In this document: in pieces, positions 7,993 through 15,517 of the stretch
Numbering within the stretch: position 1 is the first letter of the stretch
Layout: every line of letters starts with the position of its first letter
DNA from: Actinopolymorpha alba DSM 45243
GTDB lineage: Bacteria > Actinomycetota > Actinomycetes > Propionibacteriales > Actinopolymorphaceae
Direction of reading: 5' to 3'
Assembly (NCBI RefSeq): GCF_000373925.1
Contig: NZ_KB892739.1
Location: 1-64,000 of the forward strand
DNA: 64,000 bases
Program-made: the position numbers and the translations under genes
Notes under the pieces: generated by a model
What the model was told of the DNA's origin: nothing
Databases searched by the model: none
What the model saw: the letters and a program-made list of their open reading frames with translations, nothing else

Positions 7993-8018
7993 GGTTCCCC
8001 GCGCGGGAACCCTATGAT
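7993..8018 (+). promoter_or_regulatory. Leaderless promoter of the histidine kinase with overlapping palindrome
   Basis: TATGAT at 8013-8018 is a good -10 box; the kinase ATG follows after six bases, where transcription would start. Immediately upstream is a perfect inverted repeat GGTTCCC-N5-GGGAACC (7993-8011), placed in the -10/-35 spacer where a bound protein would block RNA polymerase. Confidence 0.6.
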
Positions 8019-8024
8019 GACGGG

Positions 8025-9275
8025 ATGCAACGCCGAGCACCGTCGTTCCGCCTGCCTGTCATGGCGCAGGACGTGTTGCTCGCGCTCTTCATCACCGTGA
8101 TGCAGGTTCAGGGCATCGACCGCGTAGCCGGAGAGTCCGTGTCACGGCCCCTCACCGATCTCGGGTACCTGGGATACGCCCTGCCGATCGTGAGTGGCCT
8201 GGTCATTGCCGTCCGCCGCCGGTGGCCGGTGCCAGTGTTCGTCACGACCGCCCTCGCCAGCCTGGTTTACTACGGCTTCGACTTCCCGGACGCACCCACC
8301 TGGCTCGGACTCTTCGTCGCCCTGTACACGCTGACCGCCTACGGCGATGGGCGCCGGTCGCTGGTGACAGCTGGCGTCGGTATCGGGGTGCTGACCGTCG
8401 CTTGGCTGGTCTTCGCGGCTGACATCGAGCCACGCGCCGCCATCGGATGGGTGTTCTTCCGGATCGGGGCCTCGGTCATGAGCGCCGCCCTTGGCGAGTC
8501 GGTCCGGTCCAGGCGATTCATCGCGGCCGAGGCACAGGAGCGCGCTGAGCGCGCTGAACACACTCGGGAGGAAGAAGCACGCTCGCGGGTTGACGCCGAA
8601 CGGCTGCGGATCGCGCGCGAGGTCCACGACACCGTCGCGCACGCCATCGCGATCATCAATGTCCAGGCCGGTGTCACCGCACACGTGCTCGACAAGCGGC
8701 CCGAACAGGCTCGCGAGGCGCTGATAGCCATCGAGCAGACGAGCTCGCAGGCGTTGCGGGAGATGCGGGCCATCCTCGGGGTCCTTCGCGACGCCAACGA
8801 CGGGCGAGTGCCGCACCCGGGCCTGGGGCAGATCGACGAACTCACCGCGAAGGCGCGCGATGCCGGACTCGACATCAACCTCGAGGCAATGCCGCCAGCG
8901 GTGCCACTACCGAGCGCGGTTGGCAGCGCGGCGTACCGAGTCCTGCAGGAGTCGATCACCAACGTGATCCGCCACGTCGGCCCGACCCGGGTGACGGTAG
9001 CGCTGGACTATGGAATCGATGTCTTGGAGGTCCGTGTGAGCGATGAGGGTCGCCGAGGCGCCCCAGCTGGTGGGCCTTCGGACTATCGTCCACGGGCCCA
9101 GCATCCGACGAGCAACGGCACCGGTCGCTCGGCTGAGCCAGGCCGCGGGATCCTTGGAATGCGCGAACGCTGCCAGCTCCTGGGAGGAGAACTCACCGCC
9201 AGGTCGCTGCCGGGCGGAGGGTTCGAAGTCAAGGCGAGGTTGCCCCTGGCGCCGACCGGAACGGCGCACCTATGA
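8025..9275 (+). CDS. NarL-family sensor histidine kinase
   Basis: A 416-residue HisKA_3-type kinase. Residues about 15-155 hold five membrane helices with short loops, so there is no large extracellular sensor and the signal is probably sensed in or at the membrane. A coiled-coil linker rich in Glu/Arg (165-195) leads to the H-box REVHDTVAHAIAIINVQAG with His201 as phospho-acceptor, then the N-box AAYRVLQESITNVIRH and the G-box GRGILGMRERCQLLGGEL. The start is the ATG directly after a TATGAT -10 box, fitting a leaderless transcript; the long upstream open frame is excluded because it crosses the regulatory element. It overlaps the response regulator start by four bases (ATGA). Confidence 0.9.
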   Translation: MQRRAPSFRLPVMAQDVLLALFITVMQVQGIDRVAGESVSRPLTDLGYLGYALPIVSGLVIAVRRRWPVPVFVTTALASLVYYGFDFPDAPTWLGLFVALYTLTAYGDGRRSLVTAGVGIGVLTVAWLVFAADIEPRAAIGWVFFRIGASVMSAALGESVRSRRFIAAEAQERAERAEHTREEEARSRVDAERLRIAREVHDTVAHAIAIINVQAGVTAHVLDKRPEQAREALIAIEQTSSQALREMRAILGVLRDANDGRVPHPGLGQIDELTAKARDAGLDINLEAMPPAVPLPSAVGSAAYRVLQESITNVIRHVGPTRVTVALDYGIDVLEVRVSDEGRRGAPAGGPSDYRPRAQHPTSNGTGRSAEPGRGILGMRERCQLLGGELTARSLPGGGFEVKARLPLAPTGTAHL

Positions 9276-9964
9276 ACGCCGCAGCCGCATCGTCGCCTGG
9301 CAAGGCTCCGATCAAGGTTCTGCTCGCCGACGATGAGGGTCTTGTGCGATCCGGGTTCAAGGTCCTGCTCGACGTCGAAGACGACATCGAGGTGGTCGGG
9401 GAAGCCACCAACGGTGCCGAGGCCGTCGAACGAGCCCGCGCCACCCGCCCCGACGTTGTGCTCATGGACATCCGCATGCCAGAAATGGACGGGATCCAGG
9501 CGACCAGCCAGATCGCCAAGACGCACGGCCTGCAGAAGGTCCGAATCCTGATCCTGACCACCTACGACACCGATGCCTACGTTTTCGAGGGGCTGCGAGC
9601 CGGCGCAAGCGGCTTCCTACTCAAAGACGCCGGACCGGCCGAGCTCCTTCATGGCATCCGGGTCGTCGCCGCCGGAGACGCCCTGCTCGCACCGCGGATC
9701 ACCCGACGCCTGATCGCCCAGTTCACCACGCAACGAACAGCCGCCCAGGACGGGGAGAACCGACTGGCCGTGCTGACCCAGCGCGAGCGTGAGGTGGTGG
9801 CTCTGGTGGGGCGCGGAATGAGCAACGACGAGATCGGCGCCGAGCTGTTCCTCAGCCCGGCGACCGCCCGCACCCATGTCAGCCATGCGATGGTGAAACT
9901 GGGTGCACGTGACCGCGCGCAGCTGGTCGTCATCGCGTTCCAAACAGGACTGGCCAGCCCTTGA
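9272..9964 (+). CDS. NarL/LuxR-family response regulator
   Basis: A 230-residue regulator. The receiver domain (15-130) has the acidic pair ADDE at 19-22, the phosphorylation site VVLMDIRMPEMDG with Asp66, the conserved Thr in LILTTYD and Lys in FLLKDAGP. The C-terminal LuxR helix-turn-helix begins LTQREREVVALVGRGMSNDE and continues with the recognition helix SPATARTHVSHAMVKLG. It is co-translated with the kinase. The likely targets are the two palindromes at 6664 and 7917, one on each side of the CruF-like gene, and possibly its own promoter; this is inferred from location only. Confidence 0.92.
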   Translation: MNAAAASSPGKAPIKVLLADDEGLVRSGFKVLLDVEDDIEVVGEATNGAEAVERARATRPDVVLMDIRMPEMDGIQATSQIAKTHGLQKVRILILTTYDTDAYVFEGLRAGASGFLLKDAGPAELLHGIRVVAAGDALLAPRITRRLIAQFTTQRTAAQDGENRLAVLTQREREVVALVGRGMSNDEIGAELFLSPATARTHVSHAMVKLGARDRAQLVVIAFQTGLASP

Positions 9965-10287
9965 CCATGGAGCTGCTCGCTTCAGCGATGCGTGGCGGCA
10001 TCGCTAGCTAGCAGGTCTTCCCACACGCTGTCGGGTCCGGGGCTGACAATTTCGGTGGTGCCGGTGTCCATGCCGGTGAAGGTGAGATCGAATTCCGCTA
10101 TCTCGAACGGCTTCGGTCACCGTCGCCGTCGTCACACCACCGAGCTCCACGAGAGAGCTCCCCAACACAGCAGAGTGTCGGCCGACGAAGACGAGGACGC
10201 CCACCTTCTCTGAACTTTCCCGAAACTCCTCCGGCGGGTTCGGGTGACGGTACAACCAGGTGCGCGCACCGTCGAACACGCCGAAAG
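9965..10287. other. Probable remnant sequence between regulator and methyltransferase
   Basis: No intact gene. On the minus strand a short frame near 10000-10100 reads like a protein tail (FDLTFTGMDTGTTEIV, then SVWEDLLASDAA and a stop), but it is closed upstream by a stop codon. Other frames are open yet arginine-rich and shadow-like. Possibly a decayed gene end. Confidence 0.35.
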
Positions 10288-11088
10288 TCAGGTGCGGTCC
10301 CGATCTTTCGTTGCCAACAGTACGAAACCACCGGGAAGCTTGCGGAGCCTCTCCTGCTGCTCGGCCGGGAGCTCTGGCCTGTCGTTCGGATACTCGTCCA
10401 GGAGTTCGATGCGCATACCTGCCCACGCAAGTGCCGTGATGATATCGCCGAGGGGCCAGCGGAACTCCACGGTTCCCGGCATGATGTCGTCCGGTCCGGT
10501 GCCGGCCAAGCCTGGCGGGCCGGCAGCGTTCCACTGTGGCCGATCCCGCCGAAAGTAGTCCTCAACGGCTACGTACCGGCTGCCGTCGTACTCGAGGCAG
10601 ATGAAGAGCGGATGGATCTCGTCGACGAGCAGACGCCCACCCATCTTCAACGACGATGTGACGATGCCGGCCCATCGCTTGATGTCTGGTAGCCAACCCA
10701 AGGCTCCGCAGCTCAGGAAGACCACATCAAACCCACCAGCCAGCAGCTCAGGAGGAAGCTGATAGACGTCCGCCGCGACGAAGGTGGCATCCAAGCCTGC
10801 GAGCTTGGCCTTACGGCGAGCGTGCCTGATGTTTTCCGGCGCGATGTCCACACCCGTGACCCGCGCTCCAGCGAGGGCAAGGCTGAGAGTGTCTTCGCCG
10901 GATGCGCACTGCAGATGAAGTACGTCGAGACCGCGCCAATCCGAGATGGGCAGCTCGTTGGCGGGTAGGTTTGCCTCACCCTGCGCGAACAGCTCTCCCG
11001 AGTGAAGGCCTTCACCGCGTACGAGAGCGATCGTGTCCCACGCGTGACGATTGACCTCGGTAAATCGGGCGATCTCGGCGGGTTCCAT
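10288..11088 (-). CDS. Class I SAM-dependent methyltransferase
   Basis: A 266-residue methyltransferase. Motif I is seen as GLDVLHLQCASGEDTLSLAL, with the acidic residue after strand 2 in RVTGVDIAPENIRHAR, then DATFVAADVYQLP and FDVVFLSCGALGWL as later motifs. The C-terminal part (GGRLLVDEIHPLFICLEYDG, GFVLLATKDR) matches the common actinobacterial small-molecule methyltransferases of about 270 residues. The substrate is unknown; family members modify metabolites or antibiotics. The chosen ATG follows TATCCT (11096-11101) by seven bases with no SD, so the mRNA is probably leaderless; the upstream 48-residue extension is unlike the family. It is divergent from the Otr(A)-like gene and shares the same intergenic space. 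Confidence 0.88.
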   Translation of the reverse strand: MEPAEIARFTEVNRHAWDTIALVRGEGLHSGELFAQGEANLPANELPISDWRGLDVLHLQCASGEDTLSLALAGARVTGVDIAPENIRHARRKAKLAGLDATFVAADVYQLPPELLAGGFDVVFLSCGALGWLPDIKRWAGIVTSSLKMGGRLLVDEIHPLFICLEYDGSRYVAVEDYFRRDRPQWNAAGPPGLAGTGPDDIMPGTVEFRWPLGDIITALAWAGMRIELLDEYPNDRPELPAEQQERLRKLPGGFVLLATKDRDRT

Positions 11089-11095
11089 GCCAGCG

Positions 11096-11101
11096 AGGAT
11101 A
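11096..11101 (-). promoter_or_regulatory. -10 box of leaderless methyltransferase gene
   Basis: Read on the minus strand this is TATCCT, seven bases ahead of the ATG at 11088. No SD-like sequence lies in between. Confidence 0.45.
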
Positions 11102-11206
11102 GGGCGACATGGGCGGAATCGGCCAGCCAATTGGTGAAGCTGGCCGGACGCCTCTGGTGATGCATCGATGCGAGATCGTACATTGAACCTACACGGTTTG
11201 GTGTAA

Positions 11207-11358
11207 CCTTGCGCCAAAGCCCGCCTGCGCAAGGAATCAGCGTACGGCTAAGGAATCGTTGTCCCTCTGAACGGATGAGGAGGTCGCCATGCGTGGCACT
11301 CACGAACTGCCCCAACTGTCAGTGCCACTGAGCGTCCGCGGAGGGACAACGAAACCTC
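11207..11358 (+). promoter_or_regulatory. Structured leader (attenuator-like) of the ribosomal protection gene
   Basis: Three inverted repeats lie in the 5' leader. CCTTGCGC/GCGCAAGG (11207-11214, 11227-11234) forms a first hairpin. TCGTTGTCCCTC (11256-11267) pairs perfectly over 12 bp with GAGGGACAACGA (11341-11352), which contains the GGAGGG that serves as the SD of the downstream gene. Within that loop GTGGCACT/AGTGCCAC (11293-11300, 11321-11328) forms an inner stem inside a leader ORF. The layout matches translation- or transcription-attenuation leaders of inducible resistance genes, where a stalled ribosome frees the SD. Confidence 0.7.
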
Positions 11359-11411
11359 ATGGCGTCTTCGCCCCGTTCACCTTTAAACCTTGGAATCGTC
11401 GCCCATGTTGA
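11289..11411 (+). CDS. Leader peptide ORF overlapping the Otr(A)-like start
   Basis: A 40-codon ORF with a strong ribosome binding site GAGGAGGT (11277-11284) five bases before its ATG, better than that of the main gene. It begins MRGTHELPQLSVPLSV and ends in a TGA 52 bases inside the downstream gene in another frame. Its translation would pass through both the inner hairpin and the strand that masks the downstream SD. That fits a ribosome-sensing leader peptide. No database family is expected for such a short peptide. Confidence 0.6.
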   Translation: MRGTHELPQLSVPLSVRGGTTKPHGVFAPFTFKPWNRRPC

Positions 11412-13365
11412 CGCCGGCAAGACCAGCCTGACCGAACGCCTGCTGTTCGACGCGGGCGTCATCAGCAAACTAGGCAGCGTCGACAGGGGTACGACTCAGA
11501 CGGACACTCTCGATCTGGAACGGCGACGCGGCATCACGATCAAGGCGGCCGTGGTGTCCTTCACGATCGAAGAGGCAAAGATCAACCTGATCGACACGCC
11601 CGGGCACTCCGAATTCATCGCGGAGGTCGAGCGCGCCCTCCTCGCGCTCGATGCCGCGGTGCTCGTCATATCTGCGGTCGAAGGGGTCCAGGCTCACACC
11701 CGGGTTCTCATGCGTACCTTGAAGAGGTTACGCATTCCGACCGTGTTCTTCGTGAACAAGGTCGACCGGATGGGCGCCCAATACGACAGGTTGTTAGGCG
11801 ACATCGCAGCCAAGCTCACACCTCAGGTGATCGCAATGAGCCGAGTGAGCTGCCTTGGCGCGAAGAACGCGACCGTAACTCCCTGCACGCTCGATGACGA
11901 CCAACACCTCGAGCAGATCGTGGAAGTCCTTGGGGAGAACGACGAGTCACTGCTCGATGCGTACCTCTATAGTTCACGGGGCCTCGACGGCGCCTTCCTG
12001 GAACGAAACCTGGCAGCTCAGACCAAACAAGGTCTGGTGCATCCGATCTACTTCGGCTCAGCCATCACGGGCGCTGGGGTTCCCGATCTCGTCCGAGGAA
12101 TCCGCGACCTCCTGGAACCAAGCGCCCCACCAGGCGAGGAGCTGAGCGGTGCCGAAGACTTGAGCGGCACGGTGTTCAAGATCGAACGCGGTCGGGCCGG
12201 CGAGAAGGTCGCCTACGTCAGGCTGTATTCGGGTGCGATCGGCGTCCGCGACCGCGTCGTCTTCTCAAGGCGAACAGCACACGCAAACGTCAACGAGTAC
12301 GAGGGAAAGGTTACGGCCATCCATGTATTCGAAGATGGCCGTACGATGCAAGCCGCCAAGGTGTCCATGGGAAACATCGGCAAGATCTGGGGACTCGCAG
12401 ACATCCAGATCGGCGATCAGCTCGGCCGCTCCAAGCAGGCACGTGCTGAGGCGTCCTTTGCGCCACCCACGTTAGAAACAGTAATCAAATCAAAGCATCC
12501 CGACGACCGGATCGCGCTCCATGCTGCGTTACAAAAACTTGCGGAGCAAGACCCGCTGATCAATATTCGACGAAACGACCTCGCTCAGGAAACAACCGTC
12601 TGCCTCTACGGCGAGGTGCAAAGAGAAGTCCTCGAAGCCCAGATCGTCGAAGAATTTGGCATTGAAGTCGAATTCGAGGAAACTCGGACTATCCATGTTG
12701 AGCGCGTTATCGGCACTGGCGAGGCGTACGAACATATGGGCCTACATGAGCACGTCCCCATCGCCGCGACCGTAGGCCTGCGCATTGAGCCAGCGCCACC
12801 TGGCGCCGGGGTCACCTACGAAGTCGGCATCGAACCCGGCCTGCTCTTGCGGGTCTACCACACTGCAATCGAGGAAACAGTGTACGAAACTCTCCACCAA
12901 GGCTTGTTCGGCTGGGACGTGCCCGACTGCAAGGTGACATTGACTCTTGGAGCGTACGACAGCATCGGCAGCACGGGTGGCGACTTCCGCGCGATGACGG
13001 CACTCGTCCTGATGGCGGCCCTCCTACAGGCCGGCACGCAGGTCTGCGAGCCGCTCAACCACTTCGAACTGGAGGTCCCCAAAGACACGGTCAGCGTCAC
13101 CATGGCCAAACTCATCGAACTCGACGCCACACCCGAAAACACCACCATCCAAGGAGAGTCGGGCCATCTCGACGGCAGGATTCCGGCACGAGCTGTCCAC
13201 AACCTCGAACGCCAAATCCCTGGACTCACCAGGGGCGAAGGGATCGTCCTCACCGAGTTCGCCGGCTACCGCCCAGTCACCGGCACCCCACCCCGTCGCG
13301 CTCGCACCGACGCCAATCCGCTCAATCGCAAGGAATACCTCAGCCACCTCGCCAAGCGCGGATAA
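11359..13365 (+). CDS. Otr(A)/Tet(M)-like ribosomal protection GTPase
   Basis: A 668-residue EF-G-like GTPase. GTP motifs: AHVDAGKT (15-22), the switch region RRRGITI (56-62), DTPGH (79-83) and NKVD (133-136). Domains II to V follow, ending IPARAVHNLERQIPGLTRGE and FAGYRPVTG, as in Tet(M)/Otr(A). Such proteins remove tetracycline from the ribosomal A site. In Tet(M) the domain IV loop reads YSPVST; here the aligned loop is YDSIGSTGGDFR, so tetracycline protection is likely but not certain and another ribosome-targeting drug is possible. ATG 11359 follows GGAGGG by about 13 bases, an unusually long spacing, inside the predicted leader structure. It converges with the Sul-like gene. Confidence 0.88.
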   Translation: MASSPRSPLNLGIVAHVDAGKTSLTERLLFDAGVISKLGSVDRGTTQTDTLDLERRRGITIKAAVVSFTIEEAKINLIDTPGHSEFIAEVERALLALDAAVLVISAVEGVQAHTRVLMRTLKRLRIPTVFFVNKVDRMGAQYDRLLGDIAAKLTPQVIAMSRVSCLGAKNATVTPCTLDDDQHLEQIVEVLGENDESLLDAYLYSSRGLDGAFLERNLAAQTKQGLVHPIYFGSAITGAGVPDLVRGIRDLLEPSAPPGEELSGAEDLSGTVFKIERGRAGEKVAYVRLYSGAIGVRDRVVFSRRTAHANVNEYEGKVTAIHVFEDGRTMQAAKVSMGNIGKIWGLADIQIGDQLGRSKQARAEASFAPPTLETVIKSKHPDDRIALHAALQKLAEQDPLINIRRNDLAQETTVCLYGEVQREVLEAQIVEEFGIEVEFEETRTIHVERVIGTGEAYEHMGLHEHVPIAATVGLRIEPAPPGAGVTYEVGIEPGLLLRVYHTAIEETVYETLHQGLFGWDVPDCKVTLTLGAYDSIGSTGGDFRAMTALVLMAALLQAGTQVCEPLNHFELEVPKDTVSVTMAKLIELDATPENTTIQGESGHLDGRIPARAVHNLERQIPGLTRGEGIVLTEFAGYRPVTGTPPRRARTDANPLNRKEYLSHLAKRG

Positions 13366-13407
13366 CGAGGTAGCGATCGGCGAGTTTCCCCCCAACGGCC
13401 ACCAGCG

Positions 13408-14262
13408 TCATCGCCGCGTGACTGGAGGACGTGCGCCCAGAGCATCCCAGATGGTGAGCGCATCCCGAATAGCGGCGACGTCGTGAGTGCGGATGAAGTC
13501 GACCCCCTGGCGCGCGGCATATAGTTCTGCAGCGAGACTCGCAGGGCCGATGTTGTCCAGATCACGACCAGTGAGGGAGCGTAGGAACGACTTTCGGGAC
13601 GGCGAGACCAGGACCGGCAGTCCGAGCTGAGACTTCAACGCGCCGATCCGGGCCAGAGCCATCAGCGAGGGCTCTGGAGTTCTGCCCAGAAAATAACCGA
13701 GTCCGGGATCGATGATCAGCCGTTCACGGCTGACACCGGCCCTTTGTAGTGCGGCCAAGCGCCCCCTGAAGAACCCCTCGATGCCCTTCCACACCGTTTC
13801 GGCAGCGGTCAACACTTCGGTGGCTGGCCCTCTGCGTTGCACGGAATGCATGACGATCAGCCGACATCCCAGGTCGGCCAACTCCCGGTAGCGGCTGGCA
13901 TCGGGGAAGCCTTGGATGTCGTTCAGGTACGAGGCGCCGCGCGCGGCGGCAAAGCGTTGGGTCTCAGGCAGGAACGAGTCAACCGACACCGGTATGTCCG
14001 CGGCTACCAGCTCGTCGATGACGTCAGCCAGCCGCCGTATCTCTTCATCAGCGGTCACCCTCTGGGCGCTTGGATTGCTCGCCGCCGGGCCAAGCTCAAT
14101 GATGTCGGCGCCCGCCGCACGCAATCGCCAAGCATGCGCAATCGCGTCCTCGGCGGCCAGGAACCTGCCACCATCCGAGAACGAGTCGGTGGTGATGTTG
14201 ACGATCCCGACAAGCCGAGGCCGACCCGAGGGTACTACCGCGGAATCAAGATGTTGGACCAT
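13408..14262 (-). CDS. Sul-like dihydropteroate synthase
   Basis: A 284-residue TIM-barrel pterin-binding enzyme that joins hydroxymethyl-dihydropterin pyrophosphate and p-aminobenzoate in folate synthesis. NITTDSFSDGGR, DPGLGYFLG (185-193) and SRKSF (222-226) are the DHPS signature. Unlike housekeeping FolP, which has GGESTRPG, this protein has GPAASNPSAQ (58-67), VDSFLPETQRFAA (94-106), LNDIQGFPD (113-121) and VMHSVQRRGPAT (137-148). These match the special sequences of mobile sulfonamide-resistance enzymes Sul1/Sul2 closely. ATG 14262 has GGGAG upstream and gives the Sul length (271-279) plus a short N-tail. The location, between a ribosomal protection gene and an APH-like gene with no other folate genes, supports a resistance role. 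Confidence 0.9.
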   Translation of the reverse strand: MVQHLDSAVVPSGRPRLVGIVNITTDSFSDGGRFLAAEDAIAHAWRLRAAGADIIELGPAASNPSAQRVTADEEIRRLADVIDELVAADIPVSVDSFLPETQRFAAARGASYLNDIQGFPDASRYRELADLGCRLIVMHSVQRRGPATEVLTAAETVWKGIEGFFRGRLAALQRAGVSRERLIIDPGLGYFLGRTPEPSLMALARIGALKSQLGLPVLVSPSRKSFLRSLTGRDLDNIGPASLAAELYAARQGVDFIRTHDVAAIRDALTIWDALGARPPVTRR

Positions 14263-14410
14263 AGCCGTGTCTCCCAGGTCGATCCCAGAAGCCCAGGCGC
14301 ACGGCACAACATCCCTTTGATGGAGCCGCTCCCCGATGGTTACATCCATCTCAAGTCGCCAGTCACGGCTCAACCGCAGTCTACTGGTCACGCAGAGCGG
14401 ATAGGAAGAT

Positions 14411-15118
14411 CTACGTATGCCGGTTGACGATCTCTCGGCAGGCGGTCGCCCATTCGATTGCGTGCCGCGCTTGATCTCGTCGGGCCGCTGGTAGTGCGAG
14501 ATCGGTGAGGTGCACCGACTCCTCAGCGATCAAGGCTGTCTGCTGACCGACCATGGCATGTACGAGTTCCTCAACCCACGGATGGCCGTAGCCATAGCGC
14601 ACTTCCCGAACCTGGTCGGCTTGCTGCGAGATCGGGATCTGATCTACTGGATAGATGCACCAACTCCACGCCATGTAGGCAACATCGTCGATGCGATTCC
14701 CAGGGCCAGCAAAGTCCCAGTCGATGAATGCGACCGGGTAACCGTCTTGGAACAGGGTGTTTGTAGAGCCCGCATCGCCATGGGTGATGCATTCCTCTCC
14801 GTCGGCGAGAGGATGCCCCGCGGTTATGTCATGGAGATCACGGAGCATTCTGGCACCCAGCTTGGCTGCGCCACACGCACGCTGGCGTGGGTGATCCGAA
14901 ATGCTGCCGGGGATGTACGTGAAGATGTCCCGACCAGCCTCGTCAATGCCAAGGTATCGAGGCGCAAAGGAATACCCGACGGACTCCAGATACCCCAGCA
15001 GCGACGCTACATACGTCGAGTGCGGGCCCCGAGTCCGTCGGACCGTCGAGCCGACGCGTACAACCTCATCCGTCAGGTGGCCACCAGCGAGGGGCTGCTC
15101 ATTCATGGCCTCCATCAT
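14411..15118 (-). CDS. APH-like phosphotransferase
   Basis: A 235-residue aminoglycoside-phosphotransferase-fold kinase. The catalytic loop is ITHGDAGSTNTLF (His113, Asp115, Asn120) and the metal-binding motif is FIDWDFAGPGNRIDD (Asp133). The N-lobe is short (LTDEVVRVGSTVRRTRGPHS) and a Brenner-type lysine is not obvious, as often in short actinobacterial APH relatives. It could phosphorylate an antibiotic or another small hydroxylated metabolite. Two further ATGs (15115 and 15106) are possible starts; no good SD discriminates. The 3' end lies 148 bases from the Sul-like gene start on the same strand. An N-terminal fragment of a paralogue is seen at 20427-20504. Confidence 0.85.
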   Translation of the reverse strand: MMEAMNEQPLAGGHLTDEVVRVGSTVRRTRGPHSTYVASLLGYLESVGYSFAPRYLGIDEAGRDIFTYIPGSISDHPRQRACGAAKLGARMLRDLHDITAGHPLADGEECITHGDAGSTNTLFQDGYPVAFIDWDFAGPGNRIDDVAYMAWSWCIYPVDQIPISQQADQVREVRYGYGHPWVEELVHAMVGQQTALIAEESVHLTDLALPAARRDQARHAIEWATACREIVNRHT

Positions 15119-15199
15119 GGAGGAGGTACGACCTTGTTGCCCAGCAGACCACCGGACCGCCTGGACCAGCTACAAGCGGCTAAGGAAACCGAGTTGTGG

Positions 15200-15352
15200 G
15201 GTGGGCACTGGGCCTTCGCCGCGTTCGCCGGCATCTGCGCCGCCACCGCAGTCATCGCCACTGCCAGTCGCGGAGTACGAAAGATGCGCCCGCTCGAAGA
15301 ACTCCAGGCCGACAGGACTCGCGGGCATCGGCGGCCGGCAGAACCCGCTTGA
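15200..15352 (+). pseudogene. Possible C-terminal remnant of an FtsX-like permease
   Basis: The plus-strand frame reads a hydrophobic helix FAAFAGICAATAVIATAS followed by GVRKMRPLEELQAD, which is the usual ending of FtsX-type ABC permeases (last helix, then a basic stretch and a P-x-E-x-L-R-x-E-like tail). Nothing upstream continues it: the same frame runs through the antisense of the APH-like gene. No start or SD. Suggestive only. Confidence 0.3.
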
Positions 15353-15517
15353 CGGATCGTGGCCGTCATGGGCAGGCTGGCCGAGTCCTCGACAACGGAG
15401 CAGCAGGGGAAGGAGGTGCGGAGTTGAACCTGCCGGTCATGCCCGCGCCATCGCCCCTACCGACCCGCTGAGCCCGCGGACCAGGACGGTGGCCCACCAG
15501 CCCCTTCGGAGGCCACC

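Noticed and set aside
7506-8024. N-terminal extension of the histidine kinase
   Set aside because: It would cross the duplicated regulatory element and the antisense gene start; the ATG after TATGAT is better supported.
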